Positions 1 to 8,668 of a stretch of DNA of 64,000 nucleotides are shown piece after piece. The stretch is from Bordetella parapertussis (GTDB taxonomy: Bacteria > Pseudomonadota > Gammaproteobacteria > Burkholderiales > SG8-41). The notes below the pieces were generated by a model. That model made no database searches and was not told the DNA's origin. It saw only the letters and a program-made list of their open reading frames with translations. Within the stretch, counting starts at the first letter, position 1; every line of letters begins with the position of its first letter. The position numbers and the translations under genes are program-made. The DNA is taken from assembly GCA_945861275.1 (NCBI GenBank), contig CAMATZ010000035.1:1-64000 (forward strand), in the 5' to 3' direction.

Positions 1-82
1 GCTGCGTTGCTTGCCTTGGCAATATTCGCGATATTGCCTGCGGCAAGCGCCTTGCCAGCGACGATTGGGACAGCAACGCATC
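1..82. repeat. Inverted-repeat element at the left edge
   Basis: The outer arms TGCGTTGCT (3-11) and AGCAACGCA (72-80) are perfect inverted repeats. A nested hairpin joins TTGCC (11-15) to GGCAA (42-46) and GCAATAT (19-25) to ATATTGC (31-37). It does not read as the end of a convincing protein. It may be a REP/MITE-like element or part of one, since the window may cut it off. Confidence 0.4.
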
Positions 83-121
83 TCACGAATTAATTGTTAA
101 CAGGCCCTGGGCCTCGAACAC

Positions 122-195
122 GCGGGTGTAGTTCAATGGTAGAACGGCAGCTTCCCAAGCTGCATACGAGGGTTCGATTCCCTTCACCCGCTCCA
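122..195 (+). tRNA. tRNA-Gly (anticodon UCC)
   Basis: Full cloverleaf of 74 nt. The acceptor arms GCGGGTG (122-128) and CACCCGC (185-191) pair, and the T arm is GGGTTCGATTCCC. The anticodon loop CTTCCCAAG carries TCC, which reads GGA/GGG codons. The CCA end is encoded (193-195). It lies 29 bp upstream of asmA on the same strand. Confidence 0.96.
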
Positions 196-224
196 GCCAC
201 CGTTGCGCGCTGCAGGATAGAGCC

Positions 225-2395
225 ATGAAAATCGTCAAATATTTGTTGCTGGCTGTCGCCGCCGTAGGGGTGCTGATCGGCGGCGCGGTGGCCTATATCG
301 CGGCAACCTTCAATCCGAATTCGTACAAACCGCAAATCATCCAGCTGGTGAAGGATAAAAAACAACGCACGCTCAAGCTCGATGGCGACATCAAGCTCAA
401 ATTCTGGCCCAGTATCGGCGCTGATCTGGGCAAACTGGCCTTGTCGGAATTCAACAGCGAGGCGGAGTTTGCCGCGGTGGAAAATGCGCGCGTATCGCTC
501 AAGGTAATGCCGATGCTGTCGAAGAAGTTCGTCGTCGATGAGCTCGAAATTACGGGCGTACGCGCCGCCATAGTCAAGTTTAAGGATGGCCGCATGAATA
601 TCGATGACCTGTTGTCCAAGGACGAGCAGAAACAGGATCAGGTCGAGTTCGATGTTGCCCACGTCAAAGTTCAAAACGCCACGCTGACCTATCGCGACGA
701 CGCGCAGCGCGCGTCGTATACCCTGTCGAAAGTGAACCTCAGCACCGGCCGCATTGCGCCGAACGTGCCGGGCAAGATTGATCTGTCGGCTACGCTGCAG
801 GGTGATAAGCCGAAAATGAACCTGGCCATCGCGCTCAAAACCCGGCTCACGTTTGATCTCGAAAATCAGCTGTTTGCGCTTGATGGCATGGGGCTGGAGG
901 CCAAAGGCCAGGCGGCCGAGATCAGCAATCTCAACGCCAAAGCGGCGGGCAGTATCACCGCCAGACTCAAGGCCGGCGAGTTGACCACCAATGGCTTGTC
1001 GCTGGCGTTCACGGCGGTGAGCGGCAAGGATAACCTCGATCTGAAGTTCGATGCGCCCAAGCTGGTGATTACCAAAGATAAAGCCTCTGGCGATAAAGTG
1101 ATGGTGGTGGCGAAAATCACCCAGCCGCAAGGCGAAACGCTGGCCACACTGGTGATGCCCGGCATCGAAGGCACGGCGCAAGCGTTCAAGTCCGCGGGCA
1201 TGACGCTGGATCTCGAAGTGAAGCGGGGCGACCAAAACATCAAGGCGCGTATGACTTCGCCGCTTTCCGGCAACTTTCAAACGCAACAAATCAGTTTGCC
1301 GCAGTTGGGCGTAAACATCACCGCAAGCGGGCCCAACCTGCCCGGCAAGAGCCTCAGCGGCAATCTCACGGGTAACGCCAGTGTCAACGGCGCGAAACAG
1401 CAGGTGCAGGCGAATCTGTCCGGCAAAGTCGCCGACAGCACCATCAAGGCGCAACTCGGCGTTAATGGTTTCACGCCGCCGGGACTGAATTTCGATATCG
1501 AAATCGACCAGCTGGATCTCGACAAATATGCACCAGGCACGCCCGCGGCTGCTGGCGGCGCGGGCGCCGACAAGCTTATCGACCTGACGGCGTTGCGCGC
1601 GCTCAACGCCAGCGGCAAGCTGCGCATCGGCACGCTCAAGGCGTCCAACGTCAAGGCCAGCAATGTGCGCCTGGAGATCAAAGCAGCCGGCGGTCAGATG
1701 ACGGTGAGCCCGCTGTCGGCGAATCTGTATCAAGGGGCCATGGACGGCGCGGTGACGGTCAATGCCGTGCAAGCCTCGCCCTCGTTCGCGATCAGGCAAA
1801 AATTGAGTGGTGTTGCGATCGGCCCTTTGCTCAAAGACCTCGCCAGCAAAGACCTGCTGGAGGGCAAGGGCACGCTCAATGTAGACGTGCGTACCAGTGG
1901 CGCGACCGTGGGCGCATTGAAGCGCGCGTTGAACGGCAGCGCTGCGCTTAATCTGCGTGACGGCGCGGTCAAGGGCATCGACATCGCCCGCACCATCAAC
2001 GACGCCAAAGCAAAACTGGGATCGATCAGAGGGCAGCAAACACAAGCCGCCGATAACACCAAAAAAACCGAGTTCTCGGAACTGAGCGCCACCTTTGCCA
2101 TCAACAACGGCGTGGCGCACAACAACGATTTGTCGCTGAAGTCTCCGCTGCTGCGGGTGGGCGGCGAAGGCGACATCAACATCGGCGCGGACAGCGTTAA
2201 CTATCTGGTAAAGGCTGCGGTCGTCGGCACGCTGACGGGGCAGGATGGGCGCGGCGTCAACGAACTGACGGGTGTCACCGTGCCGGTGCGACGCCCGGCG
2301 CTGCGCCCGGAACCGCTGCCAAGGGTGCTCCGCCGCCGGCGCCGCCGAAGCAAGATGCGGTCAAGGATGTGCTTAAAGAGATCTTTGGGCGTTGA
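225..2395 (+). CDS. asmA: AsmA family protein, C-terminus frameshifted into mutY
   Basis: AsmA-type inner-membrane-anchored protein. It has one N-terminal membrane segment (about residues 5-28) and a long periplasmic beta-rich body; the family acts in outer-membrane lipid homeostasis. The original frame matches AsmA up to LTGVTVPV (near 2285). A one-base frame change is then needed to read a normal-looking end: an Ala/Pro-rich linker and a tail ending KEIFGR, with a TGA at 2393-2395, 4 bp before mutY. The usual stretch after VTVPV (a GPF-type segment of several tens of residues) is absent, so a small deletion is likely. In the given frame there is no stop, and the ORF runs on through mutY to 3446 (1073 residues). 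This may be a real mutation or a sequence error. Confidence 0.8.
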
Positions 2396-2399
2396 GCGG

Positions 2400-3446
2400 A
2401 TGACCCCACGCAGCCCGGCCACGCGGCTTATCGCGTGGCATAAGCGTCACGGCCGCCACGACTTGCCGTGGCAGCGCAGTCGCGATGCCTACGCCATCTG
2501 GCTTTCCGAAATCATGCTGCAGCAGACCCAGGTTGGCACGGTGATCCCGTATTACGAGCGCTTCCTCAAGCAGTTTCCCACAGTCCAGGCGCTGGCGCAG
2601 GCGCCGCTCGACGCGGTGCTCACGCTGTGGAGCGGGCTGGGGTATTACTCGCGCGCGCACAATCTGCACCGGGCGGCAGGCATGGTTGTGGATTGTTACG
2701 GTGGAACCCTGCCCGCTGATCCGGCGCTGCTGCAGGCGTTGCCCGGCATCGGACGCTCCACCGCAGCGGCGATTTGCGTGTTCTCCTACGATGGGCGCCA
2801 CGCCATACTGGACGGCAACGTCAAACGCGTGCTCGCACGTTACCGCGGCGTGCGCGGGTATCCGGGTGACGCCAAGGTTCAGGAAAAACTATGGCGCAAG
2901 GCCGAGGCATTGTTGCCTGCGCGGCGCGGGATTGCGAGTTATACCCAAGGACTGATGGATTTGGGCGCAAGCCTGTGTGCGCGCCGCAATCCGCAGTGCG
3001 CCAGCTGCCCGCTGCGCGCCGATTGTGTTGCGCATCTGCGCGGACTTACCGGGCACTTGCCGGGCAAAAAGCCGCGTCGCGCGCTACCCCAACGCGCGAC
3101 GATGATGCTGGTGATGCGCAACGCCGGCGAAATTCTACTGGAAAAGCGCACCGCAAAAGGCATCTGGGGCGGCCTGTGGTCGCTGCCGGAAGTGAGTCAC
3201 ACAAGCGAAGTAGCAGTAGCCCTCAAGCGCTACGGCGTGCGTGTGCTGGCAACCACGGCACTGCCGACGCTTGCGCACGGCTTTACGCATTTCAAATTGG
3301 CTATCGAACCGCTGCTGCTGGAGGTAAAAAAATCTAAGCGCAACGCACCCGTTACGCGAGGTGTTATGTGGTTGCCGTCGGCCGATGCGGTAGCAGCAGC
3401 GATTCCAGCGCCAGTGCGAAAAATTATCGTAAGCCATTGTTTTTAA
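2400..3446 (+). CDS. mutY: Adenine DNA glycosylase MutY
   Basis: Removes A mispaired with 8-oxoG or G. The 348-residue protein has the SEIMLQQTQV segment with the catalytic Glu, a helix-hairpin-helix (LPGIGRSTAAAI) and the catalytic Asp in LDGNVKRVLARY. The 4Fe-4S cysteines are spaced C-x6-C-x2-C-x5-C (CARRNPQCASCPLRADC). A NUDIX-like 8-oxoG-sensing domain follows (about residues 225-345). The ATG at 2400 starts MTPRSPATRLIAWHKRHG, which fits the family N-terminus. The preceding asmA frame reads into it without a stop only because of the asmA frame change. An independent start is therefore more likely than a true fusion. Confidence 0.93.
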   Translation: MTPRSPATRLIAWHKRHGRHDLPWQRSRDAYAIWLSEIMLQQTQVGTVIPYYERFLKQFPTVQALAQAPLDAVLTLWSGLGYYSRAHNLHRAAGMVVDCYGGTLPADPALLQALPGIGRSTAAAICVFSYDGRHAILDGNVKRVLARYRGVRGYPGDAKVQEKLWRKAEALLPARRGIASYTQGLMDLGASLCARRNPQCASCPLRADCVAHLRGLTGHLPGKKPRRALPQRATMMLVMRNAGEILLEKRTAKGIWGGLWSLPEVSHTSEVAVALKRYGVRVLATTALPTLAHGFTHFKLAIEPLLLEVKKSKRNAPVTRGVMWLPSADAVAAAIPAPVRKIIVSHCF

Positions 3447-3455
3447 AAGTAAAAT

Positions 3456-3546
3456 GTAGGGTGGGCATGTTGTTTGTGCCCACGCGGCGCGGTGTAGATC
3501 ACGTTCGACGGCGTGGGCAAAACAAAAGACGTTTTGCCCAGCCTAC
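3456..3546. repeat. Diverged GTAGGGTGGGCA-type inverted repeat
   Basis: Begins GTAGGGTGGGC and ends GCCCAGCCTAC, with an inner GTGCCCACGCGG and CGTGGGCA. It is related to the core of the 150-bp elements at 5344 and 9686 but lacks their outer CAGGGTAAATTTG arms. It sits in the 158-bp gap between mutY and the convergent kinase gene, and nothing else is seen there. Confidence 0.6.
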
Positions 3547-3604
3547 AAGTTCCGGCGTTGAGCTTAATCTGCGTTCATCTGTGCAAATCCGGGGCAAACA
3601 GGCT

Positions 3605-5296
3605 TCAAGCCGCGGGCGCAAGCCTGAAACAAACCTCCCCCGGTTGATTGTGCGCCAATGACAACCGGTAGCCTTGCTGCGCGGCGAAGCGCGCCGCGTG
3701 ATACAGGCCCACGCCCAGGCCCGCATTGGACGGCAGCGGCGCGCTGAATAATTGCGCCGCGAGCGATTTTGCGATGGCCGCGCCACTATCCGTTACGCTC
3801 AAAGTCATGCACGCGGGATCAAAAGCGACGTGAACCTCGGCGGCTTTGCGCAGCGCGTTTTCAATCAGATTGTCGATGACGCTGTCGAACAACTCTGCCG
3901 GCACGGTGGCGTCACCGGTTTCCTGCGCTTCACCCGTCAGCGACAGGCGCACGTTGCGATAAAGGTATCGCTGCTGCAGCGCGCGCCACCAGGCCGCCGC
4001 CGCCATGGGGCGGACTTCGCTGTGCTCGGGCGCGCGCAGTTTGTCGATTGTGGTGTTAAGGCGCTGCGTGATCTGCGGCAGTTGCCGCTGCATCAATGCC
4101 AGCACTGCGGCGGATTGATCGGGGGTATTGTCCTGCGCCGCGGCGCACAGCGCATGCAATGACTGCAGCAGGTTTTTGACATCGTGCGTGAGGCGCGAAC
4201 CGGTCTCGTGGATCGCCTGCGTGTAGGCGTTTTTGCGCTGCAATTGTTCGCGCAATTTGGCGGCATGAAAGTGTCCGATCATGTGCGCCAGCAGCCGCAC
4301 GTGCAGCAGCATCGCCGGCGACAGCGCCCAGCGTGTGTGGATGCGCAGATCGAGATCGTCGAGCGCGAAATCCGCGTAATGTTCATTCAGGCGCCCGTGA
4401 TGGTTGGCGCCGCGCAGCGTTTTCCAGCGCAGGCCGATCACCCACGGCAGCGCCAGCAGGTGCGCCAGCGCGGCATCCAGAAATTGCCGTGGTTCGCTTT
4501 CGTGTTCGGCGATAGCCGCGAGACGCTGCACCCATTGCTCGAACGGCAGGCCCACGCTCATCAGGTAACGCGACAGCATTTGATCGATTCCGGCGAAGCC
4601 CGCGGTTGGACTCATCAGCCACGACAGACCGATCAGCGTCAGCGCGATGATGATCAGCGTTTGCGCCAGCGCCAGCAGATACTGCCCGTGATGGGTGTGG
4701 ACGATGAGCAGACTGCCCAGCACCAGCGCCGCCACCAGCAGGAACAGCGTGACACTGTAGAAAATATCCACCGCCGCGCTGATGCCTGCACGTGGCGGCC
4801 CGGGGCGCACGAACACGATCGCCAGCGCCAGCAGCGGCAGGCCGTAGCGCACCAGGGCGAGCAGCAGTGTGTCGCCGGGCACCTGCCCTGACAGTTGCGG
4901 CACCACCCACAGCAGCAGCAAAGCGAGCAAATACAGTGCGGCAAGCAATGAGGCAGTGCGTTCGCGGCCCCCGGCTATGCCGGGCACGCTGCCGCCGATT
5001 AACGCGATGAGCGTCGCCAGCCACAGCGCGATCAACCACCAACTGTTGAGCGTGGCGAGCAGCACGCCGAGCAAAATCACCAGCAGCGCCTGCGAGGGCC
5101 GTAACCTGCCATCGCCCTGCCACAGCGGTTGCCACATTAAAAACAGGCCAAAGTGCGCCAGCAGAAAGGGCGCCGCCCACGCAGCGCTAATGTCCCAGGC
5201 GGTTGCGGCGTGCAGCGCCAGCAGCATCAGTCCCAGCCAGCGGTGTGCGTGGCGCGCGAAGAGGCGGTGTGCCTGGGGGACGGAGAGGTCTGACAT
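3605..5296 (-). CDS. Membrane sensor histidine kinase (orphan)
   Basis: 563 residues starting MSDLSVPQAH; an upstream in-frame start at 5341 would add 15 residues and run into the repeat edge. About seven hydrophobic segments fill residues 20-225, followed by a 100-residue linker. The phosphoacceptor is in RLTHDVKNLLQ (His371). The ATPase domain has an N box DNLIENAL (484-491), VTDSG (501-505) and a G box GLGVGLY (526-532). The HDVKNL signature resembles PrsK/NtrB-like kinases. No response regulator adjoins it. The nearest orphan regulator is the sigma-54 type at 30921-32390, and pairing with it is inference. The input signal is unknown. Confidence 0.85.
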   Translation of the reverse strand: MSDLSVPQAHRLFARHAHRWLGLMLLALHAATAWDISAAWAAPFLLAHFGLFLMWQPLWQGDGRLRPSQALLVILLGVLLATLNSWWLIALWLATLIALIGGSVPGIAGGRERTASLLAALYLLALLLLWVVPQLSGQVPGDTLLLALVRYGLPLLALAIVFVRPGPPRAGISAAVDIFYSVTLFLLVAALVLGSLLIVHTHHGQYLLALAQTLIIIALTLIGLSWLMSPTAGFAGIDQMLSRYLMSVGLPFEQWVQRLAAIAEHESEPRQFLDAALAHLLALPWVIGLRWKTLRGANHHGRLNEHYADFALDDLDLRIHTRWALSPAMLLHVRLLAHMIGHFHAAKLREQLQRKNAYTQAIHETGSRLTHDVKNLLQSLHALCAAAQDNTPDQSAAVLALMQRQLPQITQRLNTTIDKLRAPEHSEVRPMAAAAWWRALQQRYLYRNVRLSLTGEAQETGDATVPAELFDSVIDNLIENALRKAAEVHVAFDPACMTLSVTDSGAAIAKSLAAQLFSAPLPSNAGLGVGLYHAARFAAQQGYRLSLAHNQPGEVCFRLAPAA

Positions 5297-5343
5297 GTAG
5301 TGGGTTTTCGAAATCCTCAGGAAACTATTCAGCGGCACCACAG

Positions 5344-5493
5344 CAGGGTAAATTTGTTCTCAGCGAATAGCGTAGGGTGGGCAGACAGGTTTATCGTCTG
5401 CCCACGCGGTTTGGTATCCGCGTGGGCACAAAAGCGTGCCCACCCTACCGTCATTGATTTTCATCATAAATTTCATAAAACAAATTTACCCTG
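5344..5493. mobile_element. MITE-like element A, copy 1 (150 bp)
   Basis: Perfect 13-bp terminal inverted repeats: CAGGGTAAATTTG (5344-5356) and CAAATTTACCCTG (5481-5493). Nested inside are GTAGGGTGGGCA/TGCCCACCCTAC (5372-5383, 5437-5448) and TGCCCACGCGG/CCGCGTGGGCA. It carries no coding capacity. It differs from the copy at 9686 at about five positions by eye. The flanks GGCACCACAG and GGTACCGCAG match at 8 of 10 positions, which suggests a decayed target duplication. Confidence 0.85.
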
Positions 5494-5526
5494 GGTACCG
5501 CAGAGACGCAGAGAACAAGGGCACTA

Positions 5527-5532
5527 TATACT
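5527..5532 (+). promoter_or_regulatory. Candidate -10 box of the permease gene
   Basis: TATACT ends 9 nt before the ATG at 5542, so transcription would start at about 5539 and leave almost no leader. No Shine-Dalgarno is visible and no good -35 is seen. The upstream bases (5496-5515) are one arm of a CCGCAGAGACGCAGAG-type repeat. Confidence 0.4.
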
Positions 5533-5541
5533 ACGCCTGCC

Positions 5542-6309
5542 ATGCAGCAGATACTGACTCTCGCGGCTTACACCTTGCTGGAAGCGCGGCGCACACGGCT
5601 GCCGTTGCTGCTGGTCAGCGCGCTGATAGTGATGCTGGCGCTGGCGCTGTTTGTGTCCGAACTGGCGGTGATCGAAAGCGCGCGTCTGCGCCTGACTATG
5701 TATGCGGCCGCTGCGCGTTTTGCCGCGGTGTTTATCGTGAGTGCGCACGTACTGGGCAGCATCACCCGCGAATTCAACGACAAAGGCATCGACACTTTGC
5801 TTGCGCTCGACCTGCCGCGCCCGCATTATATCTTGGGCAAACTCGGCGGATTTCTGGCACTGGCGGCGCTGATCGCGCTGGCCACCGGCCTGCCGCTGTT
5901 GCTGATGGCGCCGCTGCCGGCGGTGTTGCAATGGGTCGCGGCGCTGGTGCTGGAGTTATCCGTGGTGGCGGCGTTTTCGCTGTTTAGCGTGATCGCCTTC
6001 GGCCAGTTCATACCGGCTGCGGCGCTGGTACTGGCATTCTATCTGCTCGCGCGCAGCCTTACCGCGATACAGTTAATCAGCGCTCACCCCGTGACCGGCA
6101 GCGGCACGCTGTCGCATGAGGTGGGCCGCTGGCTGGTGGATGCGCTGGCGCTGGTAATGCCGGCACTGGATCGCTGGCCGCAAACCACCTGGCTGATCGA
6201 CGCGCCGGCGCCGTGGTCAGTGTTTGGCATGTTAGTACTGCAGGCACTGTTGTATGTGGCGCTGCTGGCAGGGGCGGCGATGGTGGATTTTCAGCGGCGG
6301 AATTTCTGA
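5542..6309 (+). CDS. ABC-2 type transporter permease (orphan)
   Basis: 255 residues with about six hydrophobic segments. The N-terminal region LTLAAYTLLEARRTRLPLLL and the ending DFQRRNF are typical of ABC-2 permeases, and a SITREFNDKGIDTLLALDLP segment (about residues 73-92) fits the coupling region. No ATPase adjoins it. The closest orphan ABC ATPase of the right type is at 34607-35344. The stop overlaps the ATG of the next gene (TGATG), so the two are probably co-translated. The substrate is unknown. Confidence 0.75.
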   Translation: MQQILTLAAYTLLEARRTRLPLLLVSALIVMLALALFVSELAVIESARLRLTMYAAAARFAAVFIVSAHVLGSITREFNDKGIDTLLALDLPRPHYILGKLGGFLALAALIALATGLPLLLMAPLPAVLQWVAALVLELSVVAAFSLFSVIAFGQFIPAAALVLAFYLLARSLTAIQLISAHPVTGSGTLSHEVGRWLVDALALVMPALDRWPQTTWLIDAPAPWSVFGMLVLQALLYVALLAGAAMVDFQRRNF

Positions 6310-7049
6310 TGCACATCGGCCTGTTCGAACCGGAACGCCGTTTCAGCACCGTGCCGCGCTGGGTGCTGGCGGTGTTTGTGCTGGCGTTGTTGCTGCACGG
6401 CACGCTGCGCTTTTTTGAAGCGCGCCCGCAGGCGACAGCCTCGGCGCTCGAGCCGCCGTTGCCGCTGGTGGCATTGCGGGTGTTGAGCCTGGGCGAGCCG
6501 CAGGTGTTGTCGCAACTGCTCGCGCTGTATCTACAGGCGTTCGACAACCAGCCCGGGGTGAGCATTCCGTTTGCCGCGCTCGACTACGCGCGCGTGACCG
6601 CGTGGCTCAAAACCGCGTTGACGCTGGACCCTGCGGCGCAATATCCGCTGATGATGGCCTCGCAACTGTACGGGCAGATTGACGATGCGGCGCGCCAGCG
6701 CAGCATGTGCGAATTCGTGCATCGCGCGTTCATCGAACGGGCGAATGTGCGCTGGCGCTGGCTGGCGCACTGCGCCATCATGGCGCGCCACCGCATGAAA
6801 GATCTGCCGCTGGCGTTGCGCTACGCCGAGGATATCGCGCAGCACGCGGGCAAGGCGTCCGGCTGGGCGCGGCAGATGCGGATTTTTCTGCTTGAAGATA
6901 TGGGCGAAGCCGAGCGCGCGGCGGTGCTCCTCGGCGGCCTGTTAACCAACAATGAGGTGAGCGACCCCAAGGAACTGCATTTTCTGAGCGAGCAGCTGGA
7001 AAGACTAAAAAGCGTCGAAAAATCGACAGCTTCGCCGAAACCCCGTTAG
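6309..7049 (+). CDS. Membrane-anchored helical-repeat hypothetical protein
   Basis: 246 residues. A single membrane segment near residues 16-32 (WVLAVFVLALLLHGTL) is followed by a soluble alpha-helical region with TPR-like spacing, such as LKTALTLDPAAQYPLMMASQ. It starts at the ATG overlapping the permease stop, so it is probably the partner of that permease. No family was recognised. A chaperone or scaffold role for the ABC system is only inference. Confidence 0.65.
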   Translation: MHIGLFEPERRFSTVPRWVLAVFVLALLLHGTLRFFEARPQATASALEPPLPLVALRVLSLGEPQVLSQLLALYLQAFDNQPGVSIPFAALDYARVTAWLKTALTLDPAAQYPLMMASQLYGQIDDAARQRSMCEFVHRAFIERANVRWRWLAHCAIMARHRMKDLPLALRYAEDIAQHAGKASGWARQMRIFLLEDMGEAERAAVLLGGLLTNNEVSDPKELHFLSEQLERLKSVEKSTASPKPR

Positions 7050-7106
7050 CCGGAGTGGCTGGGTTCGGGACATATGCCAACACCAAAACGCTTTAAAGGA
7101 TTTTAG

Positions 7107-7136
7107 TTGCCGTATGCTGAAAATATATAATATAAT
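7107..7136 (+). promoter_or_regulatory. Candidate promoter of the prepilin-like gene
   Basis: TTGCCG (7107-7112), an 18-bp spacer and TATAAT (7131-7136) lie in an unusually AT-rich patch (7090-7160). A second overlapping TATAAT is at 7126-7131. The leader to the ATG at 7283 is about 140 nt. Confidence 0.4.
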
Positions 7137-7151
7137 AAAAACAGTCAGTTA
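7134..7151 (+). repeat. 18-bp AT-rich motif, site 1
   Basis: AATAAAAACAGTCAGTTA. It matches the pattern AATAAAAACA-N4-STTA shared by six sites in this window and overlaps the candidate promoter of the prepilin-like gene. Confidence 0.4.
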
Positions 7152-7282
7152 AGCGTTTTTCTGCATATGTTTGTGATGTCGTGTCACGCGATGCAGTAGC
7201 GGTCAAGCATTCAGGCATGGAGTTTGCGCTAGAACTGGGACTAACTCTGGAATACCGGAACACCTAAAGGAGAGATTTCATC

Positions 7283-7951
7283 ATGAACAAACAACGCGGT
7301 TTTACGCTGATTGAGATTGCGATCGTGCTGGTCATCATTGGGCTTTTGCTGGGCGGGGTTTTGAAAGGACAGGAACTGATTACCAGCGCGCGTGTGCGCA
7401 ACCTGATCGCGCAGCAGGATGGCACCAAGGCGGCTTACTTCGGCTTTGTCGACCGGTTTCGTTCGCTGCCGGGGGACTATGCCGCAGCCTCTACCAACAT
7501 CGCCGGCGTCGCCACCGGCGCAAATGGCAACGGCAATGGTCAGATTGAAGGTACTGCTCCGGCCACGGAAGACATCGCAGTTTGGGACCATTTGAGCAAG
7601 GCAGGCTTCATCACCGGCTCGTACACGTTTGGCACGGCGTACACCGCTGCCAGCGCCGCCACCAACCCCTACACTGCGTTTATGGTAATGCGCTTCGACG
7701 CTATCTATCAAGGAGCAGGCACTGCCGCCCGCCACAATCTGAAGACCGGTCAGCAGGTACCTGCCGACCTGCTGGCTGAAATTGACCGAAAAGTTGACGA
7801 CGGCGCTCCGCATACGGGAACGTTCCGCTTCACAGTCGGGGTCGGGTCGGGTGCGGCGCCTGATGTTACTAAATGCTTGGGCACAGGCGAAACAGCGTGG
7901 TTACTCACAGGCGCCATTGAGCCGAATTGCGCGGGCGCTACCTTATTCTAG
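7283..7951 (+). CDS. Type IV prepilin-like protein
   Basis: 222 residues. The N-terminus MNKQRGFTLIEIAIVLVIIG is a class III prepilin signal: cleavage after the Gly in RGF, a Glu at +5 and a hydrophobic stalk. The globular part has two Cys near the end (TKCLGTG and PNCAGATLF), as in many pilins with a C-terminal disulfide loop. The Shine-Dalgarno AAAGGAGAG is at about 7266-7274. It is transcribed alone and ends at a strong terminator. A decayed copy lies at 8669. It could supply subunits to the MSHA-like machine at 18-31 kb, which shows no obvious major pilin, but this is inference. Confidence 0.85.
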   Translation: MNKQRGFTLIEIAIVLVIIGLLLGGVLKGQELITSARVRNLIAQQDGTKAAYFGFVDRFRSLPGDYAAASTNIAGVATGANGNGNGQIEGTAPATEDIAVWDHLSKAGFITGSYTFGTAYTAASAATNPYTAFMVMRFDAIYQGAGTAARHNLKTGQQVPADLLAEIDRKVDDGAPHTGTFRFTVGVGSGAAPDVTKCLGTGETAWLLTGAIEPNCAGATLF

Positions 7952-7968
7952 GCAGTTGTTTTTAGATC

Positions 7969-7995
7969 AAAAAAGCCCGCTTGCGCGGGCTTTTT
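7969..7995 (+). terminator. Rho-independent terminator
   Basis: The stem GCCCGC (7975-7980)/GCGGGC (7985-7990) has loop TTGC, an upstream A tract and a downstream TTTTT. It lies 17 bp behind the prepilin-like gene. Confidence 0.85.
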
Positions 7996-8058
7996 GGTTT
8001 TTGGCCGGTTAGGGCTAACCCTTAAGGATTGACACGACCCGCAGGGTCGTTCTAAATC

Positions 8059-8121
8059 CGTTAACACTCGTTGCAGCCGACGCCTGCGAGCAGGCGCGGC
8101 TGAACGCGGACGCTGTTAGGT
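8059..8121 (+). other. attC-like recombination site
   Basis: The outer boxes TAACA (8062-8066) and TGTTA (8114-8118) pair, and the right box reads GTTAGGT, matching the GTTRRRY core. The inner arms CGTTGCAGCC (8069-8078) and GGCTGAACG (8098-8106) pair with a single extra G in the left arm, as expected for the extrahelical base of attC. An apical hairpin CGCCTG/CAGGCG completes it. The left core (CGTTAAC) is imperfect. No integrase is in the window. It lies between the prepilin terminator and an antitoxin-like gene. Confidence 0.55.
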
Positions 8122-8219
8122 GTCTGGCTACGAGTGCCGGTAAAATGAGCGCCGGAACGAGAGACGCTGGGCGTGATGTCGCTCTCGCAGCGTTTTGGAA
8201 GAGGTATAGGAGGCGCAAG

Positions 8220-8435
8220 ATGACCATTGCAACGTTCGAGGGCGTCGTAAAGAACGGCCAGATCCGGCTCCGGGGCAACGTCGCGTTGCCGGAAGACTCA
8301 GAGGTCTACGTCGTCATCCCTGATTTCGAGGCTGTGCCGCGAGCGCACGTCCCCAGTCCACGTTTGGTGCATCCCGTGCAAGCTGCCGACTTTGCCAAGC
8401 AGGTCATCCAGGTGGCCGACGATGCCCACCTATGA
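8220..8435 (+). CDS. Small antitoxin-like protein (AF2212/DUF104-like)
   Basis: 71 residues. The N-terminal beta-strand pattern TIATFEGVVKNGQIRL, followed by LPEDSEVYVVI, matches small AF2212-type antitoxin or AbrB-like proteins. Its ATG has a good Shine-Dalgarno (AGGAGG at about 8208-8213). The next ORF overlaps its end. Such genes often pair with a PIN toxin or a retropepsin-like protein; here only the latter is present, in truncated form. The attC-like site just upstream suggests arrival as a mobile cassette. Confidence 0.6.
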   Translation: MTIATFEGVVKNGQIRLRGNVALPEDSEVYVVIPDFEAVPRAHVPSPRLVHPVQAADFAKQVIQVADDAHL

Positions 8436-8628
8436 CGCGTCGCACTTTAGTCCACCAGCACCAGTCGCACAGGCAACCCTCCGCAACCCGCTAAGCGGGG
8501 CGACGATATCTGACGTGTTGCTGCTCGTCGACAGCGGAGCGGATGTCACGTTATTGCCCCGCAAGGCGGTCGAGAGGATTGGCGTGCCGCTGATTGCGGG
8601 GCAAGGTTACGAACTAATGGGTTTCTAG
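8422..8628 (+). pseudogene. Truncated retropepsin-like aspartic protease
   Basis: 68 residues starting MPTYDASHF, overlapping the antitoxin-like gene by 14 bp. It has the catalytic-type motif LLLVDSGADVTLLPR and the following RIGVPL. Single-domain retropepsins are usually about 120-140 residues, and this one stops right after GYELMGF. At that point the sequence becomes homologous to the upstream region of the prepilin gene (from about 8633). The gene therefore seems cut by the junction with the duplicated prepilin segment. Confidence 0.65.
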
Positions 8629-8668
8629 GATACTGGAATGCCGGAACAGCTCAAGGTGAGATTTCACC

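Noticed and set aside
90-2120. 676-codon ORF on the minus strand
   Set aside because: It runs antisense to asmA and across tRNA-Gly. The composition is His/Arg/Gln-rich, and the end is the known spurious translation of a tRNA. asmA in the other strand has clear family similarity.
225-3446. A single natural AsmA-MutY fusion protein
   Set aside because: A normal AsmA tail and stop exist in another frame, and MutY has its own ATG with a family-like N-terminus. The joined frame is better explained by a frame change.
3605-5296. Assignment of the kinase as PrsK of a PEP-CTERM/exosortase system
   Set aside because: The HDVKNL motif is similar, but length and domain content differ, and no exosortase or PEP-CTERM genes are in the window.
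8034-8050. Hairpin ACGACCC-GCA-GGGTCGT as a second terminator of the prepilin gene
   Set aside because: A perfect 7-bp stem, but no T tract follows, and the real terminator is at 7969-7995.
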